This document shows, one piece after another, positions 1 to 42,720 of a DNA stretch of 64,000 nucleotides. The notes beneath the pieces are model-generated. The model had not been told where the DNA came from, made no database searches, and saw only the letters and a list, made by a program, of their open reading frames with translations. A program made the position numbers and the translations under genes. Every line of letters begins with the position of its first letter. Position 1 is the stretch's first letter. The stretch is from Notamacropus eugenii (lineage: Eukaryota > Chordata > Mammalia > Diprotodontia > Macropodidae), in the NCBI RefSeq assembly GCF_028372415.1, contig NC_092875.1:55097228-55161227 (forward strand), given 5' to 3'.

Positions 1-30096
<30,096 letters not shown>

Positions 30097-33000
30097 GGAG
30101 CTGAGCTAGGCTGATGGGGAGGGGCCCCGGGCCCGGCCTGGCCTAGCCTGGCCTGGCCTGGCCTGGCCGTGTCCGGCGTGGGGAAGCTCGCTCTCTCGGG
30201 ACGCTGGGCAGCCCGGGAGGCCCCTCCTCCCACTGGCCCCAGCCCTGCCCACCAGGGAGAGTTGGGGAGGGGGAGGGACCTTCTGCTCCTGCCATCCCCA
30301 ACATGGGGTTAGGAGGGCTGAAAAAGATGAGGCGCGCCTCACTCCATCCCACCCTAGGGACCGGGGGAGAGGTCTGAGAGCCTCTGTTTCACGGCATACT
30401 CCAACCACTCTGTCCCGCTGGGCAGCGAACAGAGGGAGTAAGGGGAGATTGGGTATTGTCTTGAGCTCCCAGAGACCTACCTGCTAAGAGGCTGGGAAGG
30501 TCGGAGCCCCGCCCCGGGGTGGGGTGGGGTTGTGGGGTAGATTAGTAGGGGGAAGATATGCCACGGGAGGGGCTTCCCTAGGATAATCCTCTCTCCCGGG
30601 GACCCATACCCACACCTGCAGAAAAGCCATACAGGTCGTCTGCCCTATATCACCACCAGACATACCCCTACCCCTAGGAGTGTGGGTTGGGGAAGGGGAG
30701 CAGGGCAATTACCCAGGGAGGACCTCAGAGCCCTTTTGTGGAGCTGGGGATAGTGAGTCAGGACTCTAGGCAGGGGCCTGAGGCCCTAGCCATTCAGGGA
30801 GGGGGGGAGGGGGTACTCAGAGGCTGGGCCTTTGAAAGGCAAGCTGAGAGGAGGGTTTGGGGAGGGACCCCCAGGTTTGGTGTTTGCAAAAAAAAAAAAG
30901 TGACTTAAAAGCACACAAACCCTCAGGCACCCAACTCCATTCAGGGTTCTGAGGGCATCAGGGGCCACTGCTAGTGGAGACTGGAGGGGAGCACTGAATG
31001 GCCTGTTCTGGATAGAAGTTGATATAGCTCCCCTTCTGATTCCCAAGAGCTCCTGGGTCCAGGCCCAGAATGGCTCCTCTTCCCCCTCCCCATTGCCTTC
31101 TGGATGCCCCTGCTCCCAGCCTCTTTCCCATCTTAGGGGATTCAGGAAGAAGGCAGGAACCAGGACCACAACCATCCCATTTCCATCACCATTCCCCAAG
31201 GGGCTGCACCTCAGACCCCTGCTTCCAGCTGCTGCTAAAAGTCCCCAAAATGGGGTCCTCTCCCCAACCTCGGAGGACTTTCACTGTTCCTTCAGCCTCA
31301 TCTGTCACCTGGAGGACAGGCAAGAAGGGAAGTTTGCCACCAGTCTACAAGTTCCCCAGGCCCCTCCTTCATCCTCTCCTCCACCCACCCCACTCAGTCT
31401 TTCCTCTTCCCCCACCCACTGAGCCAGGGGGGCCTAGGAGGTATGGAAAGGCTTTGCACAGGGAGGGAGGGAGAATAGAAACCTCTGTTCCTGAAGGGTC
31501 CTTAAACTTACCCAGGGAGCAGATACTCCCTTCTACCACTTCCCATTAGAAATGCCCTCAAAATGTTAATATTCCTCACCCCTCCCCACCCCCAGTACTT
31601 GATGAGTCAGAAATGAAGCTGCCTGACCGCACTGTCCCCAGTCACTAAATTCACTCTGTCACTTTCTTTCTCCTTTCCCTCCAACTAGGGGCTCCTCTGC
31701 CTTCCAAGGGCTGGCCCTCCACATGGGCCACTGAAACAAAAAGCAAGAGGCTGTGTGCCTGTGGGCAGGGGCACCCCATCTCTGAGCATGTCCATTCATG
31801 ATCATAGGTGCCCATCTGTGTGTACTTGTCTGTGCATGTGTATGGGAGATTGTCCGTATCTGTCTCTGTGCTTTACTGTGTTTGTACCCATTTGCCTCTG
31901 TGTGTGTGCCTGTACATCCCATCTGTATGTGGCTGTCTGTGTGAATGAGCATGTCTGTGTACATGCATGTTTGCCAACATGAGTTTGTGTGCCAGTCTTG
32001 CATGTGTGTGTACGTGTCTATACACCTTGCATGTGTGTGCCAGTCTGTGTGAGTGAGCAAGTGTGTACCTGTCTTAACTTCCTATCTGTGCACCTATCTT
32101 CCTGCCTCTCCAGTCTGTATCTCAGAGGACCTCCATGGATAGGAGAGGAGAGAGGAACCCAGACAATAAGGAGGGACCAGAGAGATGGGGGCAGGGAAGA
32201 CACAACTGAGAACTCATCTTTTTACAGAAGGGGAGGAAAGTCATAGAGCAAAAAGAGAAGAGGAAAATAAGGATACTTTTATAAGGAAGAGGGGGGAGGT
32301 CCATGGTTCTAATCTGGAAAGAAGGAAGGAAAAGAGAGAATAGAATGAATCACAGAACATCAGAGATGGGAGGACTCTTGGAATATAGAACTGCAGAGAT
32401 AGAAAGGACCTCAGGACACAGAATGCAGGGCTTTAAAGAGCATCAAATCCTGCCTCCTGGTTTTTTCAGATGAGGTAACTGAGGCTCCGAGAAGTGAAGG
32501 GTCACATAGCCAAACAACCCTGCTGAGCTCAGGGAAGGTATAGGCTCCCCCATCTTTCATCACATGAGGCCTGGATGAGGGGGGCTCCAGACAGTCTGTG
32601 CCTCCTTGGGAGCAGGAAGGCACTTGGGGCATACTAAGCCTGCGGAATGCAGACCTCATTTTACACAATGGGAAAGCACCTGAAGAAGTCAAATGCTATC
32701 CTCAGCACTGGAGGGGAGCTCATTTATAAAATACTTCAGACCCCAAATCATTCCAATGAAGCCTTTCAGTGAATCCCAATGTCCATTTAGCCAGTTTGCT
32801 CAAAGAGGGATCTGCCTACTGGAAAGCAACTACCCAAAGATATTTGCTAATGGGTGATATGAGACCAAATGTCGGGAAGGGGCCAAAACTGCTCCCCTCA
32901 ATCTCCTGGGTCCCAACCTGGAAGCCATCTGCCTTCAGCCTGGATTGCATAAGGGAAGAATGCCATCTGTTTTCGGGAATTGACAGGTAGAAAAAAAACT

Positions 33001-34375
33001 AATTAGAGAGACAGAGAGACAGGCAGAAAAGAGCCAGATTAACAGAGATTAGATTCTCCTCCTACCCAGAGGAGAGGTTCAATAAAATTAGGAGAGATAT
33101 CCTCTCTTTCCTCTATCCCTTCCTAATCTACTAAAGCCAACTGTTCTTTCTCCCACCAAGGCCAAGGATTAGAAATGCAATATGCAAAAAGGGTGGGGGA
33201 GTATTAGAGCTTCAAGGCACCTTAAAAGCCATCTAGCTTAATCCCCTCATTTTACTGATGGGAAACCTGAGGGGCAGAGAGGGAAGGGACTTGGCCAAAG
33301 TCACATGGTGAGCCAGTGACAGAGGGATGAACTGTGGCAGTGGTAGAGTTCAAATCCTGGTTCTGCTTCTCAGCTTCTATTACGGGTGAATATCTAACAT
33401 CTCTTGGTCTCAGTTTCCTCATCTGACAAAATGTGAGGTTGGGACTAGATTCCTTCCAGCAATAAATCTATCATCTTCTAAGTGAAACCCAGGGCTACAG
33501 AGCCTTGAGACTGAGACAGCACAAAAGAGACAGGTAGATGGAGAGCTAGGGAGGAGGGGAGAGCAGAGGATCTGGAAGGACCAAAGGGCTGGGTGGGGAA
33601 AGGGGGGGATCATAAATGGGGAAGCCCCAATTTTCTGTTACCACAAGATCATACCCCACCCCTTTCTTCAACATCCATTCCTTTTTCTAAAACTTGCCAA
33701 GGACCAAAGTTGTAGAACACTGCACCTGTTTTCCATTCATCTTTGCCTTTTAGAGAAGAGCACTTGTGTCGGATAAGAAACTTTCCCTCCTTCAACCCCA
33801 TTCCCACCCACTTCCAGCCACTGCCCCCTGTGACAAGCATTTAGTTTGCTGCCTTCAGTAACAGGATCTTAAAGCTGGAAGGATCTCAGCTCTAGCTCAA
33901 ACCCCTCCTTTTACAGAGAGGGGAAATTTCAGCCCCAGGATAAGGGACTTGCCCAAGGTCACACTTTGAGCCAGGGCACAGAGCTGGGACTGGAACCCAG
34001 GTCTATGGATGCCCAGCCCAGGGCTCTCTGAACTGCTTCCCTTCTTCCCCAATGCCTCTCAGTCCCTTTCCCAACAACCTGGAGCCCCTGACTAGAGCAG
34101 AGAAGGCTTTAATGGGAGGGGAGGGGAGGGTGTGCCCCCACCCCTTGGCCCCAGGAACAATTCCACAAACAAGTGTTTGTCCCTGCTACAGGACTTGTCT
34201 GGCATGTGGCTGCGAAAGAAACACCTTCCACCTGGGACTTCCTCTGTAAATATACGAACCAGAACAAAAGTGTTAAATTGATCATGGATGCATGAAATTG
34301 AGATGTTTTGCACTATTTTGACTTTTTGGTCTCTGTAAAAATATTTTATTATTAACGGACATTAAAAAAAAAAAA
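30097..34375 (+). other. UNC13A: UNC13A 3' UTR (inferred extent)
   Basis: No convincing coding frame follows the stop. A short CCTGG-type repeat lies at 30131-30170, an A-run near 30888, TG-rich DNA at about 31790-32070, and old MIR copies at about 32345-32510, 33220-33450 and 33855-34040. The last 250 bases (about 34130-34375) are AT-rich and repeat-free and end in ATTAAA (34361-34366) beside an A-run. This looks like a conserved UTR terminus. The extent is inferred from the poly(A) signals only. Confidence 0.65.
31790..32075. repeat. TG-rich low-complexity tract in UNC13A 3' UTR
   Basis: Loose TGTGTGCC, CTGTCTGTGTG and TGCATGTGTG units throughout. Confidence 0.6.
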
Positions 34376-34442
34376 GCACACCCTCTCAGCTCTCAAAACC
34401 CTTGACTCCTCCTTTTCCTGCCCCAACCTCATTAATAATAAA
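34361..34442 (+). terminator. UNC13A: Candidate UNC13A polyadenylation signals
   Basis: ATTAAA at 34361-34366 and AATAAA at 34437-34442 are the first good signals in an AT-rich context after the stop codon. Either could direct cleavage. The first lies at the end of the repeat-free block and is preferred. Confidence 0.5.
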
Positions 34443-36100
34443 ATGGGATCTTAGAATGTCATAGCTGAAAGAATCCTCAAAGGATCTGATCTAGAATTGT
34501 GGGTTTTTAAAGATCCATGAAGGCACCAGGACAACCCCTGAGCCTGCTGATCGCTGAGGGTGTTTTACCTTTCTCTCTCTCCTGGACTTCTCACAGCTGA
34601 CTCCTACTGAGGTTCAGCGAGAGTCCTCAGCTTAGCCTCTTAGCCATCTCAGAAGTGGATTTTGCCATCTCTCTTAAGTGAGAGATGAGAAGTTTCAACC
34701 CTTTCAGTGAAAAAGGCAGGCCTTTCACATACCCAGTCATCTCTCCACAAGGATAAGGTCTATGAGCCTTCCTGTGGCAAAGCTCTTTTGCAACACAAAA
34801 CAGGAAGTCAGTTAATTAGAATCCAAGGGCATTTAGTCTGTCTTTTTTGAAGTCTTCAGTCCTACTAGCAGGATTAAAATTTCTCCTAAATTTCTGACTC
34901 AGAGCAAGAAACCCTGCAATTCCTATTTAACCCTTTATGAAGATCTAGTGTCCCCAAAACCCATTTCAGGGGGCTCTTCTAAAGAAATTTCACAAGACTA
35001 CACAGGACTTAGGCACTATTCTTCAGCATGTCCTCTTCCCTGATAATCTCTGGATCTCCCATGCAAATAAATGAGTATCGGAGGGGAAGAAATTAATTAA
35101 TCAACAAAAGAATTTATTGAATACCTATTGTGTGATTATCACTGGGGATATACATTCCAGCAGATTTGGCTGCCCCTGCTAATTCAGTCATCCCTGTAAG
35201 GTAGGTGCTATTATTATTATCCACATTAAAGGTAGGTTACAGGGGCCCTGGTCACAGTTTACAAGGCAGAGAATACTTGGATTGCTCACAGACCAGAGCA
35301 CAGGCTAGGAGAGCAGTGACCACATCTCTCCTTGGATCATGATACCTTGGAAGACCTGAGGGCTTGCAGACCCCTAGAACTAGCTCTTTAAAAAAAAAAT
35401 GCACCTAGCAGGAATGACTCTTTCTTGGAGAAGGGTAGGGGAGGCAAGAGATGTTTATTCTACCTCCCTTGTAGCCACACACAACTACCCCCTCACCACA
35501 TGTGGTCCCTCTCTACTTGGGGGCTTATCCTTACATGTGGGTGTTCTGTAGGAATATAATTTTAGTTGCTTATATTTTGTAAGATATTTGGGGATTGGGA
35601 ACTAGATTTTTTTTTCTAAAAACTGGGACAATTCACTTTTTTGTCCTGTTCAGTTTTCATTTATGATTTCTTGAAATATAGCTCTGAAAAACCAGGCTCT
35701 TAAAAAATATAATAGCTTCAAAGGTGCTAAATGATTTTCTGAACCAATCTATTGTGTTTCAAATGGAGCTATTTGACTATACCTTTCAAGCCAAATCATT
35801 CTGGCTTTCACTGAGTAGAAAAACAAGGTTCCCCCACCCCCACCCCCCAAGCCTCTATGGATCACTGTTTAAATTTTGATGGCTCAGAATGGGTGTAAAT
35901 AGCAATTATTGTTGTTCTAGCCAGAAATTGTGAGGGTCTTCCCCAGACAGACTGATATTTTGAGGATGGTAAATTAGGCCATCTTTTGTCTGAATTCTTA
36001 TCTAGACCTTAATCACTAAACAGTGAGTGGGTATTGTCTCAGACAAACTGAGGCCTGGGAAAGACTTTAATTTAGAAAGTCTGAGATCATCCACTGCATT
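34443..36100. other. Intergenic, mostly unassigned
   Basis: One L2-type tail is seen at about 35095-35170 (ATTTATTGAATACCTATTGTGTG). The rest is AT-rich, with no gene and no repeat family I can name. Confidence 0.45.
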
Positions 36101-36250
36101 TGGGGTCATCACCAGGTGTCTTGACTCTTATCTTGTCACTGGACTCTGATGACTCTGGAGGAGAGAATGAGGCTGATAACTTTTGGATTGCCTCACTTTA
36201 ATCCAATTGACATTACCCTCTTCAAGAACAAAGGACCCACAACAGTGACA
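36100..36250 (+). repeat. 3' part of a marsupial SINE with RTE-type tail
   Basis: GTCATCACCAGGTGTCTTGAC, GTCACTGGACTCTGATGACTCTGG and the terminal CCTCTTCAAGAACAAAGGACCC. The same terminal word occurs in the RTE-type LINE at 39000. Confidence 0.7.
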
Positions 36251-36749
36251 GAAGTAAAAACAGGCCTTGATCTCAAGGAGCTTATAGTCTAGTGCAGAAA
36301 ATAATAAATACATGTCATTGTGATGTCACTGTGTCGAGTTCACCTAAGGGGCACTCCCCTCAGAACAGAGGTGGTACTGATTCTTCCTGGTCTTTCCAGG
36401 CTCTACTCCCTGAGGCTCCCCATATCTGCTTCCTCTTCCTTCTCTCCCAAGCAGGATGGAGAAAACTCAAAAGTCACTTGTTCAAACTGACCTGTATGCT
36501 GGGAGATAAAGAGTCTAACTCATGAGAGTTTTACTCTAGGGCAAGGGGCCCTGTTCCATTTGGCTTCTTTTCTGTTCAAAATAAGAAAAAAAAAAACTTA
36601 AAAATACAGACTATTAATAAAATTCATAAAATCTCTTAAGCTCCAGGTAATCTTTTGGTTGCCAGGCTGGAAATGAGGCGTGCCTGCCAGTTAGATTCTG
36701 TGTAGCCAATTTATCCACTGACTTCCCCCAACTTATCCACATTTTCTTT

Positions 36750-37531
36750 TTTTTTTTTTTTTTTTTATTAATTTTTTTATTTTTTTTTAATGTTTAACAA
36801 TCACTGCCATACAATTGCGATTTTATCCCTCCCCACCCACCCCCCACTACCTCCCTCCCTCCCCACGACTGCATACAATTCTGTATAGATTCTACATATA
36901 CTTTCCTATTGAGTATATTTTCACTATCGTCATGCTGTGTAGTCAGACTAAGATAAATGAAAGAATCCGTATAACAAATCAGAACATGATACACAAACAG
37001 ATACACATACACAAACATGATCTGCTACATTATGTGAGTGACTTCCATATTTCTCTCTCTGAGTGTGGAAGGCTTTTTGCCTTGAGGTCCACCACTGGGA
37101 TTTTTTTTTTTTTTCAGAAGTTCTTGTGTTATTACAAAAATCTAAGTCTACCAGAAAAAACTCTCACACACTGTGGTTGTTGCTGTGCATAAAGTTCTCC
37201 TGGTTCTGCTCCTTTCACTCAGCATCAGGTCATATAAGTCCTTCCAGGCCTCTCTGAAGTCTTCTTGTTCATCATTTCTTATGGCACAATAGTACTCCAT
37301 TACATTCATATACCATAATTTATTCAGCCATTCCCCAATTGATGGACATCCCCTTGACTTCCAGTTTTTGGCAACTACATAGAGTGCTGCTATAAATATT
37401 TTTGTACATGTGGGACCCTTTCCCATTTTTATGATCTCTTGGGGATATAGTCCTAGTAGCGATATTGCTGGGTCAAAGGGTATGCACATTTTTGTAGCCC
37501 TTTGGGCATAGTTCCAAATTGCTCTCCAGAA
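36750..37531 (-). mobile_element. 5'-truncated L1 LINE with target-site duplication
   Basis: The minus strand keeps an open frame for the C-terminus of L1 ORF2: FDPAISLLGLYPQ, CTKIFIAALYVVAKNW, KLWYMNVMEYYCAIRNDEQE and EAWKDLYDLMLSERSRTRR, ending at 37148. The 3' UTR follows down to a poly-T run (plus strand) starting at 36750, which is its poly(A) tail. CCACATTTTCTTT flanks the element at 36737-36749 and 37532-37544, and the insertion site reads CTTT/AA, as expected for the L1 endonuclease. Only the last ~780 bases inserted. Confidence 0.95.
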
Positions 37532-37544
37532 CCACATTTTCTTT

Positions 37545-38080
37545 AACAAAGATTGACACAGGATGCAATTAAAATCACCCTAATCTATGAAAAACTTTTT
37601 TTAATACAGAAAAGTAAGCAAATTTAAACAAGCAAAATAACCATTAATAAACTGCCACCTATTGCATGGGCCAATAAAACAGAAGAAGTACATTTACCTT
37701 TGTTTTAGCTCTTCACTCAAATAGGGATAGTTTAGTCACTCCCTGTTAAATTTTAAAACTGAGCTGGGACCCAAGGAAAGGAAAAGACTCCAGTCTCTAC
37801 AAGGGTTAGAGTCAGTTCTCCTGGAAAGCTGACTAACTCAGTCACTGCTACTCAATGCTACTGGAATCTCCACAATCTATCATCATTGCTGACCTTTGGA
37901 TCCCTTTCTGTGTCCTTTAGAGAGCATTTTAAACCACTATTCCGACAGGAAATTCTACCTACCAATTCCAAGCCTGTAGCTTAGTCTTTTCTCATGATGG
38001 GAAAACTCTAACTCCCAGAATCTTAGCAACTCAGTCTCCTGACAAGGCAACCAGGCCAAGACTTTTCTAAATGACCGTCG
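37545..38080. other. Intergenic, nothing recognised
   Basis: AT-rich sequence continuous with that left of the L1 insertion. No gene or named repeat seen. Confidence 0.4.
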
Positions 38081-38999
38081 TGTAGACATACCTTATAAAC
38101 AATATATATGCATCTAATTCAAGGTAACCTTGAAGAGGGGAGTACATGCAGCTGGAAGAAACTAAGAAAACCCTTCCACAGCAAGACAGGTCTTGAAGGA
38201 AACTAGGATCAGGAGGCAGATATAAGGAGGGAGAGAATTCCAGGCATGGGGGACAACCAGTGCAAAGCAGAGAGATGGAAGATGGAGTGTGATATGTGAG
38301 GAGCAACATGAACACCAGTAAGGCTGGACCACAGAGTGCATGAAAAATAATAATGTGTCAAAAAAGATAGGAAGTGACCATGAAGAGTTTTTTATATTTG
38401 ATTATAGAGGTCATATGAGTTTATTAAGTAGGGAAGGTTGACATGATCAGACCTAGGCTTGAGGAAAATCACTTTGGCAAGGAGAACAGATTGGAATGGG
38501 AACAGACTTGAGGCAAGGAGTCCAATGAGGTTATTAAAGTATCCCAGGCAGGAGAACATAATGGCCTGAAACATATTGTGATGTGAGTATAGGGAAGAAG
38601 GTATATGCCAGAGATATTATAAAGAAATTACAAGACTTGGAAACTGATTAGACATGTGGGGTGAAAGACTGAGAAACCAAGGATGACATCAAGGTTGTGA
38701 ACCTGAGTGACTTGACTAGAAGGATGATGATGCTTTCAAAAGTAATAGGGAAGTTCAGAAGAGAGGTGAATTCTCTTTTGGATGTTGAATCTGAGATGCC
38801 TTTGGGATAGCCAGTAGGCAGTCTAATAGGTAATATGGAATGCAGCTCAGAAAAGAGATTAGGATTGAATATGTAGATGTATTCATGTATGCAGAGATGA
38901 TAATTGAATCCATGAGAGCTGATATACACAGGAAGCACTTAATAATATAAAAGGCTGCTTGAATGATTGATGAGGTCAAGTGAGAAAGTATGGTATAGT

Positions 39000-40204
39000 T
39001 GTTGTCCTTTGTTCTCAAAGAGGAGTAAAATGACATTACTATGTTGGGATCAAGGTATGGTATGTCTGACTGTGGCTGATCAGACCAATATGAGCTCAAG
39101 AGGCTCTACCACATGAACATTTGGAGTGGAGATAGCTCTAAGTTTGTACATCTCAAGTTTCTTTTTAGCTACTGCACTTCTGCTTTGCGCCTGGAGCACA
39201 GCATCTTCTGTGATGCCATGCTGGGTGGTCTGTGCCAGTGTTTACCACATCTCACAATCAATTCCAAAGTTCTTCAAAGGGACCTTGAGAGGATCCTTAG
39301 TCATTTCTTCTGACCTTCATGTAAGCACTTGCCTCGTATGAGTTCGCCATAAAAGTCTTTTAGATAAACATACATTTGGCATTCAAACACCATGACTAGC
39401 CCATCAGAGTTGTGCTCCCTGCAGTTGAGCTTGAAGGCTTGGCAGTTTAGCTCACGAAAGGACCTCAGTGTCTGGTACCTTATCCTGCCAGATGATCTTC
39501 AGAATCTTCCTAAAAACATTCAAATGGAAGCAACTAAGTTTCTTGGCATGGCACAGATAGACTGCCCAGGTTTCATATGCATACAATAATAAGGTCAGCA
39601 CAATGACTCTGTAGACCTTCAGGCTGAGAGAAAGTCTTAATTTCTCTTCTCTCCCATATTTTCCTTTGTAGCCTCTCAAACACTGAGCTAGCTTTGGCAA
39701 TGTGTGTGTCAACTTCATCATCTATAAGTACATCTCTAAAAAGTATATTGCCAAAGTAAGTGAACTTTTCCACAGCATTCAAAATTTCTCCATTTGCTAT
39801 AATCAATGGTTCCAGATATAGATGGTATGGTATGTGTTTGTCTTTTATTGCCAAAGAAGACCATGCCATCAGAGAAATAATGACATGACTTGCACTTGAC
39901 TTTGTTTTGAGTGAGGGAGGGCTGTGCAGGTCACCAGCCTCACTTGTCCTCCAGAGTCATCTAAATCCAGTGACCAGATATTCATCAGGATGACTGGAGA
40001 TAACCCAGTGGGCAAGTGACTTGCCCAAGGTCACACAGCTAGTGAATGTCAAGTGTCTGAGGTGAGATTTGAACTCAGGTCCTCCTGACTCCTGCATTGG
40101 TGCTCTATCCACTGCACCACCTAGCTGCCCAAATGATGGTATGGTGCTGGCTAGTGGAGAACCTCTGTTTCCTTTGTGTTAACTATTAGGCCAAAATTAG
40201 CACA
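39000..40204 (-). mobile_element. RTE-type LINE 3' part, with nested SINE
   Basis: Minus-strand translation gives KFTYFGNILFRDVLIDDEVD and HIAKASSVFERLQRKIWERR, then VYRVIVLTLLLYAYETWAVY with HAKKLSCFHLNVFRKILKII, which is the C-terminal reverse-transcriptase region of an RTE-like LINE. Several frame breaks are present. The 3' end lies at about 39000 (GTTGTCCTTTGTTCTCAAAGAGG on the plus strand). A second 3' end of the same family is at 51762-51935. Confidence 0.8.
39832..40134 (-). mobile_element. Full-length marsupial tRNA-derived SINE inside the RTE-type LINE
   Basis: The plus strand ends with TGGTGCTCTATCCACTGCACC and ACCTAGCTGCCC, the reverse complement of the tRNA-like head, and contains AAGTGACTTGCCCAAGGTCACAC. 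GATGGTATGGT flanks it at 39821-39831 and 40135-40145, an 11-base target-site duplication. Confidence 0.9.
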
Positions 40205-40349
40205 ATGAGGAAGAATAGAGAGAAAAGAGGCTAGAGAGAGCCTTGGAGGACAGTCAGAATTACTGGGTATGATTTGGCTGATGATCCAATAAAGGAGACT
40301 GAGGAGCAGTCAAGAAAGAAGGTGGAAAACCAGGATAGAGATGTCAAGA

Positions 40350-40790
40350 AAATCCACAGGAGCCAAGATGGTAGGGAAAAGGCAGGGACTTGCCTGAGCT
40401 CTTCCAAATTCTCCTCCAGACAATTCTAAAAAACTCCTCAAAACAAATTCTGGAGCAAGAGAACCCACAAAAAGATGGGTGAAACAATTTTTCAGCCTAA
40501 GACAACTTAGAAAGTTGTCAGGAAAGGTCTCTTGCACTGAGGTGAAAGTAGAGCACAGTCCAGGGCAGGCAACTCCCAACCAATACAGCAGCAGGACTTG
40601 GGGGCAACTGAATGTGCAGCAGTGACTTCCAGAGCTCTCAGCCCACAGATGGCAAGAAGGTCAGGAGATTACAGCAGTCCCTTTGCTGGCACTGGGTACA
40701 AGACTCTGTTACATTGCCCAGACACAGATCTGGGTCAAAGGCCTGGGTCACAATCCAAGGGCAAGGGCAAGCACTAACGCACCAAAGTTT
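40350..40790 (+). repeat. Possible L1 5' UTR remnant
   Basis: AAAAGGCAGGGACTTGCCTGAGCTCTTCCAAATTCTCCTCC and the prose-like run of short AAC/AAG/GGCAA words resemble what I remember of marsupial L1 5' regions. The assignment is weak. Confidence 0.35.
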
Positions 40791-40970
40791 GCTAAGCGTT
40801 TTACAAATATTGTTTCATTTAATCCTCACAATAACCCTGAAAGGTAGGTTGATGTTATTATCCCCAGTGACCTGCCCTGGGTCTCACAGCTATTAAGTGT
40901 CTGAAGCTGGATTTGAACTCAGGTCTTCCTGATTCCAGGCCCAACACTATATCCACTAGCCACCTCTAAA
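40790..40970 (-). repeat. MIR SINE
   Basis: AAGCGTTTTACAAATATTGTTTCATTTAATCCTCACAATAACCC, TCTCACAGCTATTAAGTGTCTGAAGC and TTTGAACTCAGGTCTTCC. Confidence 0.82.
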
Positions 40971-42085
40971 ACCAAGAAAATGAGGAATCACAGATATTTG
41001 GAGACTGAGGTGTGATTCTAAAACAAAAAAAAAAAAACACATCAATTTGATAGGGGAAACGTGAGGAGTTGTGACTTTTTCAGTAGGTGAGTTACAGAGA
41101 GTCAGGAGGTTCTCCCTTAAGATATCAAACATTAAACACTTGCAGAGGGGCAAGAGACATCACTCAAGACAGCAACAGGAAAAGAAGAGGACAGGAGGGA
41201 AGTTGAAAAAGCTTCCCCACTGGAGCTGTGGCATTTAGAAGCAGTCAACAAAAAGGCAGCTTCAGCTGAATGATTCTTTTAGTAGTCAGAAAGAACAGAA
41301 GTCAACAAACCAAGAGCTCCAGGGACAGCCGGACTGTTGACCCTCACTACTCTTCAGTCGGGTCCAACTCTAATCTACTTGATAAATAGCCTTTGTAAAG
41401 ATTGAAAGTCATTGCTCCTCAGTGACACCTAGAGTTGGAGAGCTTTATATGAAGATTTGTTCTATACCACCAAATCTGGCTTGAAAAAAAAGGAAAAGCA
41501 GAAGGCAGTTCCTGTGTTGCTGTTAGCTCTGCACTAACTGAACAGCACAGCCTCCTGGTGAGTGAAGAACTGGCCAGTTTGGTTTGTGTAGCCCAAAGAT
41601 GACCAGCGGGAAGAGCTTTACAGTTCTCTAGCTTGAAGAGAACTACTATTCACATTAAGATATTTTCTAGATGCCCTTTGAAGGGTGATAGGTCATTGAA
41701 AGAGCTTATAAAGGCTCTGTTCAGGTAGACAAGAGGGTTTCCCCAGTTGAGGAGTGGTGAAGTTCAACAGTGAAGCAGTGAGAACAGAAGCAGTTTTGTG
41801 TGACGCAGATGTTCCTGAACCGACCAAATGCTTTGAAGCCTACTGGCTGAAGCTGTAAAGTACCCCAGGCTCATGAGTTTTCCTTCCTCATGTTTTTGTC
41901 AGGTTCCTATAAGCATGTGATCACTCTTCAATGTAGCTACTGAGTACACTGGTGGGAGAGAGTGATTTGGTGGTAGATGTCTTATGATAATTTTATTTAT
42001 GCATCTGCATATATATGTATACACACATAAAATGGTTTATTTTGCCTTATTAAATATTACAAGGGGCTAGTTGTACACTACACTA
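40970..42085. other. Intergenic, unassigned
   Basis: No gene seen. A poly-A run at about 41022-41037 and scattered SINE-like words such as CTCTTCAGTCGGGTCCAACTCT (near 41350) suggest old insertions that I cannot bound. Confidence 0.4.
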
Positions 42086-42089
42086 CATT

Positions 42090-42720
42090 TACACTATGTG
42101 AATTTCAACAGCCTACTGACAGGTTTGCCTGCCTCAAGTCTCTCCCCACTTCACTCTATCCTCCAGCCACCAAAGTAGTTTTCCTAAATCACAGGTCCAA
42201 CCATGTCACCTCTCTATTCAAAAAGCTCCAGGGACTTCCTGGTACTTCGGGGATCAAATTCAAAATCTTGTTTGTCATTCAAAGCCCTTCATAACCTACT
42301 CCCCTGACACCTTTCTAGGCTCTTACACTTTATTCTCCACCAAGTGCTTTTTGATGTAGTAGCATCGGCCTCCTTGCTGTTCCATGAACCAGACAATTCC
42401 ATCCCTTGGTTCTGGACATACTCTGTCTCTCATATTTGGAATGTTCCCCTTTCTCACTTTTGCCTTCTTTCTGGGCTTCCTTCCAGTCCCAACTAAACTT
42501 TGTACGGGAAATCTTTCCCAATAGCTCTTGATTCTAGTGCCTTTCTTTTGTTAATTATTAATTTCCTATTTATCCTGTGTAAAGTTTGTATGTACATGTG
42601 TTTGCTTGTGCTACATTCGATTGTGACCTCCTTGAGGGCAGGGACTATCTTTTGCCTCTTTTTCAATCCCCAGCAATGAACACTGAGCAGTTAAGACTTA
42701 TCGACTGGCTACATTGTCTT
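42090..42720 (+). repeat. L2 LINE 3' part
   Basis: GCCTCAAGTCTCTCCCCACTTC, AAAGTAGTTTTCCTAAATCACAGGTC, CTCCAGGGACTTCCTGGTA, TTGGAATGTTCCCC and CTCCTTGAGGGCAGGGACTATC, in L2 order. Confidence 0.85.

Larger units (their letters stand above)
38080..40350 (-). repeat. L2 LINE split by an RTE-type LINE
   Basis: Reverse-complement L2 blocks run from about 38080 to 38990: GAGGGAGAGAATTCCAGGCATGG, TTGACATGATCAGACC, AAAATCACTTTGGCAAGG and TATCCCAGGCAGGAGA. The L2 resumes at about 40205-40350 with GAGAGCCTTGGAGGACA, AAAGGAGACTGAGGAGCAGTC and GAAAACCAGGATAGAGATG. The two parts are consecutive in L2, so the LINE between them is a later insertion. Confidence 0.75.

Noticed and set aside
30888-30899. A-run considered as the end of a processed pseudogene or an early poly(A) site
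   Set aside because: No upstream AATAAA or retrocopy structure is seen, and the sequence reads as continuous UNC13A 3' UTR.
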